DNA of 64,000 nucleotides, taken from contig NZ_JYJA01000026.1 of the NCBI RefSeq assembly GCF_000956465.1, positions 1-64,000 on the forward strand, given 5' to 3'. The position numbers and the translations under genes are program-made. Positions 8,351 to 18,922 of the stretch are shown here, in pieces. This DNA comes from Microbacterium trichothecenolyticum. GTDB lineage: Bacteria; Actinomycetota; Actinomycetes; Actinomycetales; Microbacteriaceae. The notes below the pieces were generated by a model. It worked only from the letters and a program-made list of their open reading frames with translations, was not told where the DNA came from and made no database searches. Numbering within the stretch: position 1 is the stretch's first letter; the number at the start of each line of letters is the position of its first letter.

Positions 8351-9163
8351 TCAGACCCCGTCGGCGCCGAGGCTGCCCAGGTACAGGCCGATGACCTTGG
8401 GGTCGCTGAGCAGCTCGCGGCCGGTGCCCTCGTACGCGTCGCGGCCCTGGTCGAGGACGTAGCCGCGGTCGCAGATCTGCAGACAGCGGCGGGCGTTCTG
8501 CTCGACCATGATCGTGGTCACGCCGGCCTTGTTGATGTCGGAGACGCGGATGAAGGCGTCGTCCTGACGGACGGGCGATAGACCGGCCGAGGGCTCGTCG
8601 AGGAGCAGGACGGACGGGTTCATCATGAGCGCGCGCGACATCGCGACCATCTGGCGCTCTCCGCCCGACAGCGAACCGGCGCGCTGCTTGAGTCGCTTGC
8701 CGAGCTCGGCGAAGATCCCCGTGACGAAGTCGAGCCGCTCGGCGTAGGCCTTGGGGCGCTGGTAGAGCCCCATCTGCAGGTTCTCCTCGATCGTGAGCGA
8801 GGGGAACACGTTGTTCGTCTGCGGCACGAATCCGACCCCGCGCTGCACGAGCTTGTCGGACTTGAGCCCGACGACGTTCGTGCCGTCGACCGTGATCTCG
8901 CCGCCACGGACCTTGACCATGCCGAAGATCGACTTCAGCAGCGTCGACTTTCCGGCGCCGTTGGGTCCGATGATGCCGATCAGCTCGCCCTTGCGGGCGA
9001 CGAGGTTGGCGCCGTTGATGATGTTGATTCCGGGCAGGTACCCCGCGGTGAGGTCCTTGACCTCCACGACGACCGTCCCGGTCTTCATGCCCTCCACGCG
9101 AGCCGCCCCGGGATCGGGGATGGCAGATCCCGGAGTGCGGGGGTTCGTCGAGGCGTCGCTCAC
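8351..9163 (-). CDS. livF: LivF-type ABC transporter ATPase
   Basis: One of the two ATPases of a branched-chain amino-acid-type (HAAT) importer. In 270 residues it has Walker A GPNGAGKS near residue 66, signature LSGGERQ near 164, Walker B VLLLDEPSAGLSP and the H-loop replaced in the usual LivF way by VEQNA. GTG 9163 overlaps the livG stop (GTGA) and has GGAGGAG just upstream inside livG. It is the last gene of livH-livM-livG-livF and ends before a strong terminator. The 25-residue hydrophilic N-terminal extension is a little longer than usual. Confidence 0.93.
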   Translation of the reverse strand: MSDASTNPRTPGSAIPDPGAARVEGMKTGTVVVEVKDLTAGYLPGINIINGANLVARKGELIGIIGPNGAGKSTLLKSIFGMVKVRGGEITVDGTNVVGLKSDKLVQRGVGFVPQTNNVFPSLTIEENLQMGLYQRPKAYAERLDFVTGIFAELGKRLKQRAGSLSGGERQMVAMSRALMMNPSVLLLDEPSAGLSPVRQDDAFIRVSDINKAGVTTIMVEQNARRCLQICDRGYVLDQGRDAYEGTGRELLSDPKVIGLYLGSLGADGV

Positions 9164-10179
9164 TTCTTCTCCTCCTCAGCCTCGGCGATCGAGGCCTCTT
9201 CGGCCTCTTTGATCTCCTCGAGCAGCTCCTCCGCGGACGCGTCGAGTTCGCCGGCCACGCGTCCGGTCACGACGCCGAGGTCGACGTCCTGGTGGCTGCC
9301 GAGGTAGGCGTCGATCACCGCCGGGTCCTGCATGACGGTGTCGGGTGGGCCTTCGGCCACGACCTTGCCCTCGGCCATGACGACGACCCAGTCGGCGATG
9401 TGCCGGACCATGTGCATGTCGTGCTCGACGAAGAGCACGGTCATGCCGAGGTCCTTGAGGTCGAGGATGTGGTCGAGCAGCGACTCGGTGAGCGCCGGGT
9501 TGACGCCGGCCATGGGCTCGTCGAGCATCACCAGCGTCGGGTCGCTCATGAGGGCGCGAGCCATCTCGAGGAGCTTGCGCTGGCCGCCCGAGAGGGAGGC
9601 CGCATAGTCATCGGACTTGGCGTCGAGCTTGAACCGCGTGAGCAGGTCCATCGCCTTGTCTTCGATGTCGTTGTCCTGTTTGCGCCACATGGCCGGGACG
9701 ATGCTCGCCCACAGGCTCTCGCCGCGCTGGCCGGTGGCCCCGAGCTTCATGTTCTCGAGCACGGTGAGCAGCGACAGCGCCTTGGTCAGCTGGAAGGTGC
9801 GGACCTGACCCATGCGGGCGACCTTGAACGACGGGATGCCCGAGAGATTCTGCCCGTCGAAGCTCCACGTTCCGCTGTTGGGCTTGTCGAAGCCGCACAG
9901 CAGGTTGAAGAGCGTCGTCTTGCCGGCACCGTTCGGGCCGATGAGGGCTGTGATCGCGTTCCGGGGGACCTCGAGGTGCTCGACGTCCACGGCGGTCAGA
10001 CCGCCGAAGCGGCGGGTGACGTTGTCGATCACGAGGATCGGGTCGTTCTTGGCGACGCCGGGGACGCCTTCGCCCTTCGCGAGACCGGTGGTCTTCGGGC
10101 GACGGATGCTGCCGGTCGCGGTCGTGACGGGGACCACCGGCTCGTCAGTGGGCGGGTTGCTGGGCGGGTTACTTGACAA
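9160..10179 (-). CDS. livG: LivG-type ABC transporter ATPase
   Basis: Second ATPase of the HAAT importer, 339 residues against the usual 250-290. The extra length is a 45-residue N-terminus and an acidic, Glu/Ala-rich C-terminal tail (last 40 residues) that is probably coiled or disordered. Walker A GPNGAGKT is near residue 79, signature LSGGQRK near 195, Walker B LVMLDEPMAGVNP follows, and the LivG-typical FVEHDM motif is present. Translation most likely starts at TTG 10179, overlapping the end of livM by 11 bp, with GGGAG upstream in livM. The overlaps on both sides imply translational coupling in the operon. Confidence 0.92.
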   Translation of the reverse strand: MSSNPPSNPPTDEPVVPVTTATGSIRRPKTTGLAKGEGVPGVAKNDPILVIDNVTRRFGGLTAVDVEHLEVPRNAITALIGPNGAGKTTLFNLLCGFDKPNSGTWSFDGQNLSGIPSFKVARMGQVRTFQLTKALSLLTVLENMKLGATGQRGESLWASIVPAMWRKQDNDIEDKAMDLLTRFKLDAKSDDYAASLSGGQRKLLEMARALMSDPTLVMLDEPMAGVNPALTESLLDHILDLKDLGMTVLFVEHDMHMVRHIADWVVVMAEGKVVAEGPPDTVMQDPAVIDAYLGSHQDVDLGVVTGRVAGELDASAEELLEEIKEAEEASIAEAEEEKK

Positions 10180-11176
10180 AGGTCAGCTCCCTCTTGTTTC
10201 CGAAGATGCCCTGCGGGCGGAAGATGACGATCAGCATGAGCGCGACGCCCACGAGGATGAACCGGAGGGTCGCGGCCTGCTGCGCGGTCAGCAGCGACAG
10301 GATCGGGATGTCGGACTGCGCAAGCACGGGGAGCACGTTGTCGAGGAAGCCCATGATCACCCAGAAGATGACCGAGCCGACGACCGGACCGAACACGGTG
10401 GCCGCGCCGCCGAGCAGCAGGATCGTCCAGATGAAGAACGTGAGGCTCGTCGTGTACGTCGCCGGGACGACCGCTGAGGGCAGTGCGAAAACCACGCCGC
10501 CGAGCGCTCCGAAGACGCCACCGATCATGAGCGCCTGCATCTTGTAGGAGAAGACGTTCTTGCCCAGGGAGCGGACGGCGTCCTCGTCCTCGCGGATGCC
10601 CTTGAGCACGCGACCCCACGGGCTGCGCATGATCGCCCACACGAGGTACACGGCGATCGCGAGCAGGATGATGCCGAACACGCGCACCCAGAGCTGGTCG
10701 GCGGTCCACTGCCACGGTCCGAAGCCATAGATGATGGGCTCGCCGTCCGCGCCGGTCTTCGGGAACGGATTCGCCCCGCGGAAACCGGCATGGTAGCCGC
10801 CGAGCCCGTCGGCGGAGTTCGTCCACTCGTCGAACAGCTGGGTCGTGAGCAGCAGGCGCACGATCTCAGCAGCGGCGATCGTCACGATGGCGAGGTAGTC
10901 GGCTCGAAGGCGCAGCGTCGGGATACCCAGGATGAGCGCGAAGATCACAGCGGCGACGCAGCCGACGAGGATGCCCGCCCACCAGGGCCAACCGAAGCTC
11001 AGGATCGAGATCGCATACCCGTAGGCGCCGAGGGCCATGAAGCCGGCCATACCGAAGTTCAGCAGGCCACCGAATCCGAACTGGACGGCGAGGCCGGTTG
11101 CCGCGAGTGCATAGGCGATGGTCTCCGGGCTGAAGACCCAGTAGGCGGTGTTGTTGAAGATCTGTCCCCAGTCCAT
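10169..11176 (-). CDS. livM: LivM-type ABC transporter permease
   Basis: Inner-membrane permease of the HAAT importer, 335 residues with about nine hydrophobic helices. It shows the LivM signature stretch GFGGLLNFGMAGFMALGAYGYA near residue 35 and the conserved cytoplasmic loop RSPWGRVLKGIREDEDAV near 200. ATG 11176 comes 2 nt after the livH stop, with AGAGAGG inside the livH end as ribosome site. A 40-residue Trp/Gly-rich external segment (about 130-175) lies between helices. Confidence 0.93.
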   Translation of the reverse strand: MDWGQIFNNTAYWVFSPETIAYALAATGLAVQFGFGGLLNFGMAGFMALGAYGYAISILSFGWPWWAGILVGCVAAVIFALILGIPTLRLRADYLAIVTIAAAEIVRLLLTTQLFDEWTNSADGLGGYHAGFRGANPFPKTGADGEPIIYGFGPWQWTADQLWVRVFGIILLAIAVYLVWAIMRSPWGRVLKGIREDEDAVRSLGKNVFSYKMQALMIGGVFGALGGVVFALPSAVVPATYTTSLTFFIWTILLLGGAATVFGPVVGSVIFWVIMGFLDNVLPVLAQSDIPILSLLTAQQAATLRFILVGVALMLIVIFRPQGIFGNKRELTFVK

Positions 11177-11178
11177 GA

Positions 11179-12540
11179 CTAACCGAGCCTCTCTTTCCGG
11201 CCCAAGATGCCCTGGGGTCTCACCAGCAGGATGATGATCAGCACGGCGAGCGCGCCGACGTACTTCATGTCCGGCGGAATCCACAGTGTCGAGATCTCGA
11301 CCAGGATGCCGACGATGAGCGAGCCGATGAGGGCGCCGAACGCGGTGCCGAGTCCGCCGAGCGTCACCGCGGCGAAGATCAGCAGCAGCACCTGCACTCC
11401 CATGTCCCACTTGACGCCGGGGCGGAAGTAGGCCCACAACACGCCGGCGATCGCGGCGAGCGCCGCGGCCAGGATCCACACGATCCGGATCACCCGGTCG
11501 ACGTTGATGCCGGAGGCGGCGGCGAGACCCGGGTTGTCGCTGATCGCACGTGTCGCCTTGCCGATGCGGGTGCGCAGCAGCCAGTACGCCACGGCGACGA
11601 GGAGCACGATGCTGATCGCCATCGACGTGACGTCGATCCACGACAGCTTGATCGGCCCGATGACGATGTCGCGCGGCGCTCCCGCGCCGGGCAGCTGGTA
11701 GGTGCCTCCGCCGATGAAGAACTGGAAGACGTATCTGCCGGCCAGCGAGAGGCCGATGCTCACGATCATGAGCTGCACGAGCCCGAGGCCCCGGCGCCGC
11801 AGTGGCCGCCAGAGTCCGGTGTCGAGGGCCCAGCCGAGGACCGCGCCCAGCACGATGACGATCGGGATCGTGATGTACATCGGCACCTTGAGCCACACGC
11901 CGAAGATCAGCGCCATGACGGCGCCGTACGTCAGCATCTCGCCGTGGGCGAAGTTGCTGAGGCCCGTCGTGCCGAAGATGAGCGAGACGCCGACGGCCGC
12001 GAGCGCGAGCAGCAGGCCGAAGTTGATGCCGTTCATGAGTCGCTCGATGAGCTGGTCCCAGAACGACGTGGTGACGCGTTCGCCCTCGCCGAGGAAGAGG
12101 TTGACGATCTTCGACCCGGTGAGGCCGAAGCTCACGTCGAACGACGCCGTCGTCCCCTGCTTGGGCTGGATGCCCTCCGGCAGCTGCGCCGGGTCGACGA
12201 TCACGCCCTCGGGCAGCGTGTCCTCGTCGACGGTGAGGACGTACTCCTCCTTCTCCGGCACGTACAGACGCCATTTGCCCTCGGCATCCGTCACGGTCTC
12301 GGCCTTGAAGCCGTTGCCTTCGATCGACATCGTGACGCCCTCGACGGGCTGGTCGTCGTACTTGATCACGCCGCCGAAGTAGAAGTCGGTCTGCTCCTGG
12401 TCGCCGCCGGGGGTGTCGGGGGCGTCTGCGCGCGCACCGGTGGGTGCGGACAGGAACACCATTCCCGCGGCCAAGAGCAGGCCGAAGATCACGAGGATCC
12501 AGCGGCGGCTGCTGATCGTGGTCACAGTCGTAGGACCCAC
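11179..12540 (-). CDS. livH: LivH-type permease with secreted N-terminal domain
   Basis: Permease of the HAAT importer, 453 residues, about 160 longer than ordinary LivH. Residues 1-40 form a signal-peptide-like hydrophobic segment. Residues about 50-125 read as an extracellular beta-sandwich of the carboxypeptidase-regulatory/SpaA type (VIKYDDQPVEGVTMSIEG, then KWRLYVPEKEEYVL). The canonical permease core begins near residue 165 with the helix FGLLLALAAVGVSLIFG and ends GILGRKERLG. GTG 12540 is preferred because GGAGG lies 4 nt before it; a start 8 codons upstream lacks a site. It is the first gene of livHMGF. The outer domain could contact the binding lipoprotein or cell wall; that is inference. 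Confidence 0.88.
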   Translation of the reverse strand: MGPTTVTTISSRRWILVIFGLLLAAGMVFLSAPTGARADAPDTPGGDQEQTDFYFGGVIKYDDQPVEGVTMSIEGNGFKAETVTDAEGKWRLYVPEKEEYVLTVDEDTLPEGVIVDPAQLPEGIQPKQGTTASFDVSFGLTGSKIVNLFLGEGERVTTSFWDQLIERLMNGINFGLLLALAAVGVSLIFGTTGLSNFAHGEMLTYGAVMALIFGVWLKVPMYITIPIVIVLGAVLGWALDTGLWRPLRRRGLGLVQLMIVSIGLSLAGRYVFQFFIGGGTYQLPGAGAPRDIVIGPIKLSWIDVTSMAISIVLLVAVAYWLLRTRIGKATRAISDNPGLAAASGINVDRVIRIVWILAAALAAIAGVLWAYFRPGVKWDMGVQVLLLIFAAVTLGGLGTAFGALIGSLIVGILVEISTLWIPPDMKYVGALAVLIIILLVRPQGILGRKERLG

Positions 12541-12657
12541 AGAACCTCCAGTTCGGCACACCACGCGGACACCGAAGCTCGGGTCGCATCGGCCGTGATG
12601 ACGACGCTACGACTGTAATGTGTCGTCGCTGTTTCGCCCAAGGTTCCTTGTGGATAA

Positions 12658-14334
<1,677 letters not shown>

Positions 14335-14345
14335 CCCGCTTCACA

Positions 14346-14391
14346 GACGGATGCCTCGACCCGCGCACCGCGCAGGGTCGAGGCATCCGTC
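14346..14391. terminator. Bidirectional terminator between guaB and the amine oxidase gene
   Basis: A perfect 17-bp stem (GACGGATGCCTCGACCC and complement) with a 12-nt loop lies between two convergent genes and is followed by GTTT on the plus strand. Confidence 0.9.
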
Positions 14392-14408
14392 GTTTCCGGC
14401 GGGCCGGC

Positions 14409-15515
14409 TCAGGGGAGGCGGAAGGGCTCGGCGGCGCGGAAACCGTCGTCGGTCGCGAGGTCGGCGAGGACAGAACCGACAGCCGGCGTGAACTTGAAGC
14501 CGTGGCCGGAGAATCCGGCGCCGACGACGATACGGCCGCGGCGGTCGAGGAGGAAGTCCTGCGAGTCCGTGGACGTGTAGGTGCAGCTGATGGGCTCGGC
14601 CGAGTCGGCGTCGAGACCCGGGAACCACTCGGCGACGTAATCCCGCAGCTGCGCGGCCTGCGCGGGCACCGGACGGAAGGAGCGGGCGTCGGGGTCGACC
14701 ACGGGGCCGACGAGGTGGAAGCCCACCTTCACGCCCTCGCCCGGCGTCGGCATGCCGTAGACGTTCGCGGGGTACCGCTGCGGCGACAGGAGATGGTTGA
14801 ACGAGGGCCACCGCGCATCCGGCGCGGTCGGGGTGAAGTGCGCCGGGCTCTCCTCGGTCACGGTCAGCCGCGGGAGCGGGAAGGACGCCGGAAGGATGCC
14901 GGGGGTCCAGGCTCCTGAGGTCACCACCACGGTTTCGGCCACGAGATCGTGGCGCTCGCCGTCGACGTCGACCGTCAGCGCGACGCCGTCGGCGCGCTCG
15001 TCGAGCGAGACCACGCGGTGCCCGAAGCGGACGTCGGCTCCGTGGCTGCGCGCGCCGTGCTCGAGCGCGTCGAGGGCGGCGGACGCGCGGACCACCCCGG
15101 CGTCGGGAGTGAACAGCACGTCGTCGGTGAAGCGCATGCCGCTCCAGCGCCGTGCCGCCTCGTGCGCGGCGAGCACCTCGGCGCGCTCGCCGCGGGCGAC
15201 GAGCGCGCGATGCACGTCGGCGACGACGGCGTCGTCGCCGTGGGTCACGAGGCCGTGCAGGCGCAGCAGCGGTTCGCCGGTCGCGCGCGAGAGCTCGTCC
15301 CACTCGGCGCGCGCAAGCGTGAGCAGGTCGAGGTAGTGGGCGGCGCCGTAGGCGTTGTTGAAGTTGCGGGTCGCGCCGTGCGAGGCTCCGCGCGTGTGAC
15401 CCCGTTCGAACCGTTCGAGGGCGACCACGCGGCGGCCGCGGCGCGCGAGCTGCCACGTCGTCGCGAGCCCCATGGCACCCGCGCCGACCACGACGTACGG
15501 AACATGCTCGGTCAC
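14409..15515 (-). CDS. Monomeric sarcosine-oxidase-like FAD amine oxidase
   Basis: A flavoenzyme of the D-amino-acid oxidase fold, closest to monomeric sarcosine oxidase / N-methyl-L-tryptophan oxidase, which oxidise N-methyl amino acids to the free amine, formaldehyde and H2O2. The dinucleotide motif VVVGAGAMG is at the N-terminus, and the C-terminal ISCTYTST stretch aligns with the cysteine that holds FAD covalently in this family. 368 residues is the usual length. GTG 15515 is chosen because GGGAGG lies 5 nt before it. It is monocistronic and convergent with guaB. A second family member is at 44085-45218. The true substrate is not evident. Confidence 0.85.
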   Translation of the reverse strand: MTEHVPYVVVGAGAMGLATTWQLARRGRRVVALERFERGHTRGASHGATRNFNNAYGAAHYLDLLTLARAEWDELSRATGEPLLRLHGLVTHGDDAVVADVHRALVARGERAEVLAAHEAARRWSGMRFTDDVLFTPDAGVVRASAALDALEHGARSHGADVRFGHRVVSLDERADGVALTVDVDGERHDLVAETVVVTSGAWTPGILPASFPLPRLTVTEESPAHFTPTAPDARWPSFNHLLSPQRYPANVYGMPTPGEGVKVGFHLVGPVVDPDARSFRPVPAQAAQLRDYVAEWFPGLDADSAEPISCTYTSTDSQDFLLDRRGRIVVGAGFSGHGFKFTPAVGSVLADLATDDGFRAAEPFRLP

Positions 15516-15664
15516 GCTGGCCTCCCAGGTCTCGGATGCAGAGGGGCGCGGCATCCGTCTCCACCTCCATCCAACCCCAGCGCACGCTGCCGCGGAGATG
15601 CGGTGACCCCGTGTGACGGCGGGCGCTGCGCACCGCCCGTCGCGAGTGTCGCTACCCTGGCGCC

Positions 15665-16288
15665 ATGATCAGGCAGCGGCGGCATCCGGCGGCGACGCAG
15701 CGCACGACGCGTCTCGAGGCGTTCACCGACGGGGTGTTCGCGATCGCGGCGACGCTGCTCGTGCTCGACCTGACGCAGTACTCACCCGGCAAGGTCGACT
15801 CCGACGCCGACATGTGGGCCGCCCTCGGCGGCATGGGCGAGCTCTTCCTGAACTTCGTGCTGAGCTTCGGGCTGCTGTGCCTGATGTGGATGGTGCACGT
15901 CCACCAGTTCGAGCACATCGCGCGCGTCGACGCCACGATGGTGTGGCTCAACAACGCCCGCCTGCTGTTCATCGTGCTGGTGCCGTTCGCGACGAACCTC
16001 ACCACCGAGTACTCGGACTTCCTCGCCGGCCGTCTCGCGATGCCTCTGGCGTTCTTCCTGGCGATCCTGTTCAGCTGGCTGCAGTGGGGCTGGGCCGTGC
16101 GCCGACGTGACGTCATGCTCCCCGACATGACTCGAGCGGATGCTGTGGCCTACGGCCGCGGCTCGCTCAGCGCCCTCTTCATCTCCGCGGCGGTCGTTGC
16201 GCTGGCCCCCTGGATCGGCTCCGCTGCGTTCCTGCTGTTCTTCGTGGACGGCCCGCTCACGCGCGCCTTGCGCGGCAAGGGCGACTGA
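15665..16288 (+). CDS. TMEM175-family membrane channel-like protein
   Basis: A 207-residue protein with about six hydrophobic helices. The first helix carries the family signature RLEAFTDGVFAIAATLL (pattern R-x3-F-[ST]-D-G-V-F), which defines bacterial TMEM175 proteins (formerly DUF1211), a potassium-channel family lacking the usual selectivity filter. Two family repeats exist in animals but one here. A TACCCT box ends 6 nt before ATG 15665, so the transcript is probably leaderless. It converges on the drug exporter gene. Channel activity is assigned by family only. Confidence 0.85.
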   Translation: MIRQRRHPAATQRTTRLEAFTDGVFAIAATLLVLDLTQYSPGKVDSDADMWAALGGMGELFLNFVLSFGLLCLMWMVHVHQFEHIARVDATMVWLNNARLLFIVLVPFATNLTTEYSDFLAGRLAMPLAFFLAILFSWLQWGWAVRRRDVMLPDMTRADAVAYGRGSLSALFISAAVVALAPWIGSAAFLLFFVDGPLTRALRGKGD

Positions 16289-16305
16289 GCCGCCTCGTCG
16301 GCGGC

Positions 16306-17754
16306 CTATCGAGCGGGGGTGAGTTCCGCCTCGGCAGGCACGGCGGGCACGGCAGCCGTCGTCCCCTTGCCGGAGGGGAGCCATAGCGCCACGATCGTCG
16401 CGGCGAACAGGACGGCCGCACCGGTGAAGACCGCGGGGCGGGCGGCGTCGACGTACATGTCGGGCAGGAGCTCGCCGCCGGCGCTCACGAAGATCGCGGT
16501 CATCACGGCGGTGCCCAGGGCGACGCCCAGCTCACGGACGGTGGAGTTCACGCCGGACGCCTTGGCGTGGTCGATGAGTCCGAGTGTCGCGAGCAGCGCG
16601 GTCGCGGACGGGGCGAACACGAGCGCCATGCCGACGCCCGCCATGATGAACGGCGCGATCAGCGTCGGGTAGTCGAGGTCGGTCGACATGACGGCGGCGA
16701 TCCACGTGAGCGCGACGCCCTGCAGGGCGAGGCCGAGCACGAGCAGGATGCGCGTGCCGACACGCGGAGCCAGGATGCCGGCGATGGGGGCGACGATCAT
16801 GGGCGCGAGCGTCCACGGGGTGGTCTGCACGGCGGCCTCGAGGGGCGTGGATCCCTGGACGACCTGCAGGTACTGGATCAGGATGAACACCGCCCCGAAC
16901 GTGCCGAAGCTGAACGCGAATCCGACGATGTTGGTGATCGAGAACGAGCGGTCGCGGAAGAGGCGCAGCGGCATGAGGGGCGCCTGCGCGCGGGTCTGCC
17001 ACCAGAGGAACGCGGCGATGAGCAGCGTGCCGAGCACGATCTCCGCGATGACCCCGATCGAGTCCCAGCCGTCGTCGTTGCCGCGCACGATCGCGTGGAC
17101 GAGGGCGAGCACACCGGCCGCCGCGAGCAGCGCCCCCGGAACGTCGATGCGGGCGCGGGCGCCGAAGTCGTTGTTCAGCACGACGAGCGCGAGGGGGATC
17201 GCGATGATCGCGACGGGCACGTTGATCCAGAAGATCGCCTGCCAGTCCCAGCCCTCCATGATGGCCCCGCCGACGAGCGGGCCGACCGCGACGCCGAGCC
17301 CCGAGACGCCGCCCCAGATGCCGATCGCGAGTGCGCGTCGCGCCGGCGGCACCGCCCCGCTCAGCAGCGCGAGGGAGAGGGGCATGACGCCTGCGGCGCC
17401 CAGACCCTGCACCGCACGGGCGGCGATGAGCTGACCTGGGTCGGTGCTGAGCGCGGCGAGCACCGAGCCCACGCCGAACACGGCGATGCCGATCGCGAAC
17501 AGGGTGCGGCGGCCGAACCGGTCGCCGAGCGCCGAGGCGATGAGGATCGCACCGGCGAACGCCAGCGTGTACGCGTTGACGAACCACTGCAGCTCTTCGA
17601 CGCTCGCGCCCATCTCGCGGTGCAGCACCGGGAGCGCGTTCGTCATGACGAGGTTGTCGAGCGTGGCCATGAACATCGGAAGGGATGCCGCGGCCACCAC
17701 GAGCGCGAACGGCCGAGCGCGGCGAGGGGTCGCGGTGAGGGGTGATTCGGTCAT
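16306..17754 (-). CDS. DHA2-family (14-helix) MFS drug exporter
   Basis: Proton-driven efflux permease of the major facilitator superfamily, 482 residues with about fourteen membrane helices as in the EmrB/QacA (DHA2) group. Family features include LDNLVMTNALP in helix 1, WFVNAYTLAFA in helix 2 and the loop motif GDRFGRRT after it. ATG 17754 has GGAG 7 nt upstream; the short upstream extension would run into the operator. It is divergent from a TetR-type gene and its promoter is overlaid by a double palindrome, so it is very likely that regulator's target. Exported compound unknown. Confidence 0.9.
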   Translation of the reverse strand: MTESPLTATPRRARPFALVVAAASLPMFMATLDNLVMTNALPVLHREMGASVEELQWFVNAYTLAFAGAILIASALGDRFGRRTLFAIGIAVFGVGSVLAALSTDPGQLIAARAVQGLGAAGVMPLSLALLSGAVPPARRALAIGIWGGVSGLGVAVGPLVGGAIMEGWDWQAIFWINVPVAIIAIPLALVVLNNDFGARARIDVPGALLAAAGVLALVHAIVRGNDDGWDSIGVIAEIVLGTLLIAAFLWWQTRAQAPLMPLRLFRDRSFSITNIVGFAFSFGTFGAVFILIQYLQVVQGSTPLEAAVQTTPWTLAPMIVAPIAGILAPRVGTRILLVLGLALQGVALTWIAAVMSTDLDYPTLIAPFIMAGVGMALVFAPSATALLATLGLIDHAKASGVNSTVRELGVALGTAVMTAIFVSAGGELLPDMYVDAARPAVFTGAAVLFAATIVALWLPSGKGTTAAVPAVPAEAELTPAR

Positions 17755-17766
17755 GGGAGACTCCGG

Positions 17767-17811
17767 TTGTAATCGAATGATTACCACAATGTAGTAATCG
17801 ACTGATTACAA
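17767..17811. promoter_or_regulatory. Duplicated TetR-type operator over the MFS promoter
   Basis: Two perfect palindromes GTAATC-GAAT-GATTAC (17769-17784) and GTAATC-GACT-GATTAC (17794-17809) are centred 25 bp apart and enclosed by TTG/CAA. On the minus strand TTGACT (17817-17812) and TACATT (17793-17788), 18 nt apart, fit a promoter for the exporter that overlaps both sites. The regulator gene starts 30 bp away. Confidence 0.9.
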
Positions 17812-17841
17812 AGTCAAGTCATTCGCTGATAACCTTTCGGC

Positions 17842-18510
17842 ATGACACCTCCAGCCCCGAGCGGCGCCGTCACCGTCGACGAGCCGGCCGGCACGGGCAA
17901 GCGCCTGTCGTCCGCGGAGCGGCGCCGCCAGATCCTGGTGGCCGCGCTCGCCGTGTTCGGCGCCCGCGGCTACGAGGGGGCGACCACCGACGAGGTGGCC
18001 CGCGCCGCCGGCGTCAGCCAGCCGTACGTGGTGCGGCTGTTCGGCTCGAAGGAGAACCTCTTCCTCGCCGCGATCGAAGACGCCCTGGCGCGTATGCTCG
18101 CGGGCTTCCGTGCGGCCCTCGCCGACGATTCCCCGCACGATCCCGACATCACGCCCGAGAAGGCGGCGGCCAAGCGCATCGGACAGGCCTACGTCGACCT
18201 CATCGCGGTGCGCGGCCTCCACCAGACGCTCGCGCACGCCTACCTGCTCGGGAGTCACCCCGTGATCGGCGCGGCCGCGCGCCAGGGCTTCGCGAAGGTC
18301 TGGCGGTTCTTCCGCGACGAGATGGGTCTCGACGCCGACGAGTCGCGCGCGTTCATGGCCGAGGGCATGCTCATCTCGACGATGATCGGCCTGCGCATCG
18401 TGGACGACTACGGCTCCGACCCGCAGATCACCGAGCTCTTCCGCTCCTGCTTCCCGACCGAGCTGCCCCACGTGCTCGAGGTCCTCCCGCGCGGCACCGA
18501 CCGCTGGTAG
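17842..18510 (+). CDS. TetR-family transcriptional regulator
   Basis: A 222-residue repressor with an N-terminal helix-turn-helix (RRRQILVAALAVFG, then TTDEVARAAGVSQPYVVRLFGSKENLF, residues about 28-75) and an all-helical ligand domain. It is divergent from the DHA2 exporter and separated from it by a duplicated palindrome, so it is most likely a drug-responsive local repressor of that gene and itself. TAACCT ends 6 nt before ATG 17842, suggesting a leaderless mRNA. Confidence 0.92.
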   Translation: MTPPAPSGAVTVDEPAGTGKRLSSAERRRQILVAALAVFGARGYEGATTDEVARAAGVSQPYVVRLFGSKENLFLAAIEDALARMLAGFRAALADDSPHDPDITPEKAAAKRIGQAYVDLIAVRGLHQTLAHAYLLGSHPVIGAAARQGFAKVWRFFRDEMGLDADESRAFMAEGMLISTMIGLRIVDDYGSDPQITELFRSCFPTELPHVLEVLPRGTDRW

Positions 18511-18571
18511 CGGGGGCTGGTGCGGATGCTGCGCCTGGCCCGCGTCTGGGGTGCGGCGTAGGGTCGGGGGC

Positions 18572-18856
18572 ATGTGCCGGAACATCCACACGCTCCACAA
18601 CTTCGAGCCCGCAGCATCGTCTGCCGAGGTCCACGCGGCCGCGCTCCAGTACGTGCGCAAGATCGCGGGCACGACCAAGCCCTCGAAGGCGAATCAGGAG
18701 GCCTTCGACCACGCCGTGCACGAGATCGCGCACATCACGCAGCACCTGCTCGACGACCTCGTCGCGGTGACGCCGCCGAAGAACCGCGAGGTCGAGGCCG
18801 CCAAGGCGCGCGAGCGCGCGATCCGCTCGGGCAGGTACGCCGCACCGGCCGCCTGA
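18572..18856 (+). CDS. DUF2277-family small protein
   Basis: A 94-residue conserved actinobacterial/proteobacterial protein of unknown role. It begins with the family signature MCRNIHTLHNFEP and continues with AALQYVRKIAG and an ANQEAFDHAVHEI helix. The family start at ATG 18572 is chosen over a 7-codon longer frame; TAGGGT lies 7 nt before it, again pointing to a leaderless transcript. The basic C-terminus (EAAKARERAIRSGRY) is the usual end of the family. Confidence 0.85.
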   Translation: MCRNIHTLHNFEPAASSAEVHAAALQYVRKIAGTTKPSKANQEAFDHAVHEIAHITQHLLDDLVAVTPPKNREVEAAKARERAIRSGRYAAPAA

Positions 18857-18922
18857 GCTCTGGGGTAGTCTGGTCGGCTCCCCATCGCACGAACCCGTCC
18901 CGCGGAGCAGACAGGGAACACC

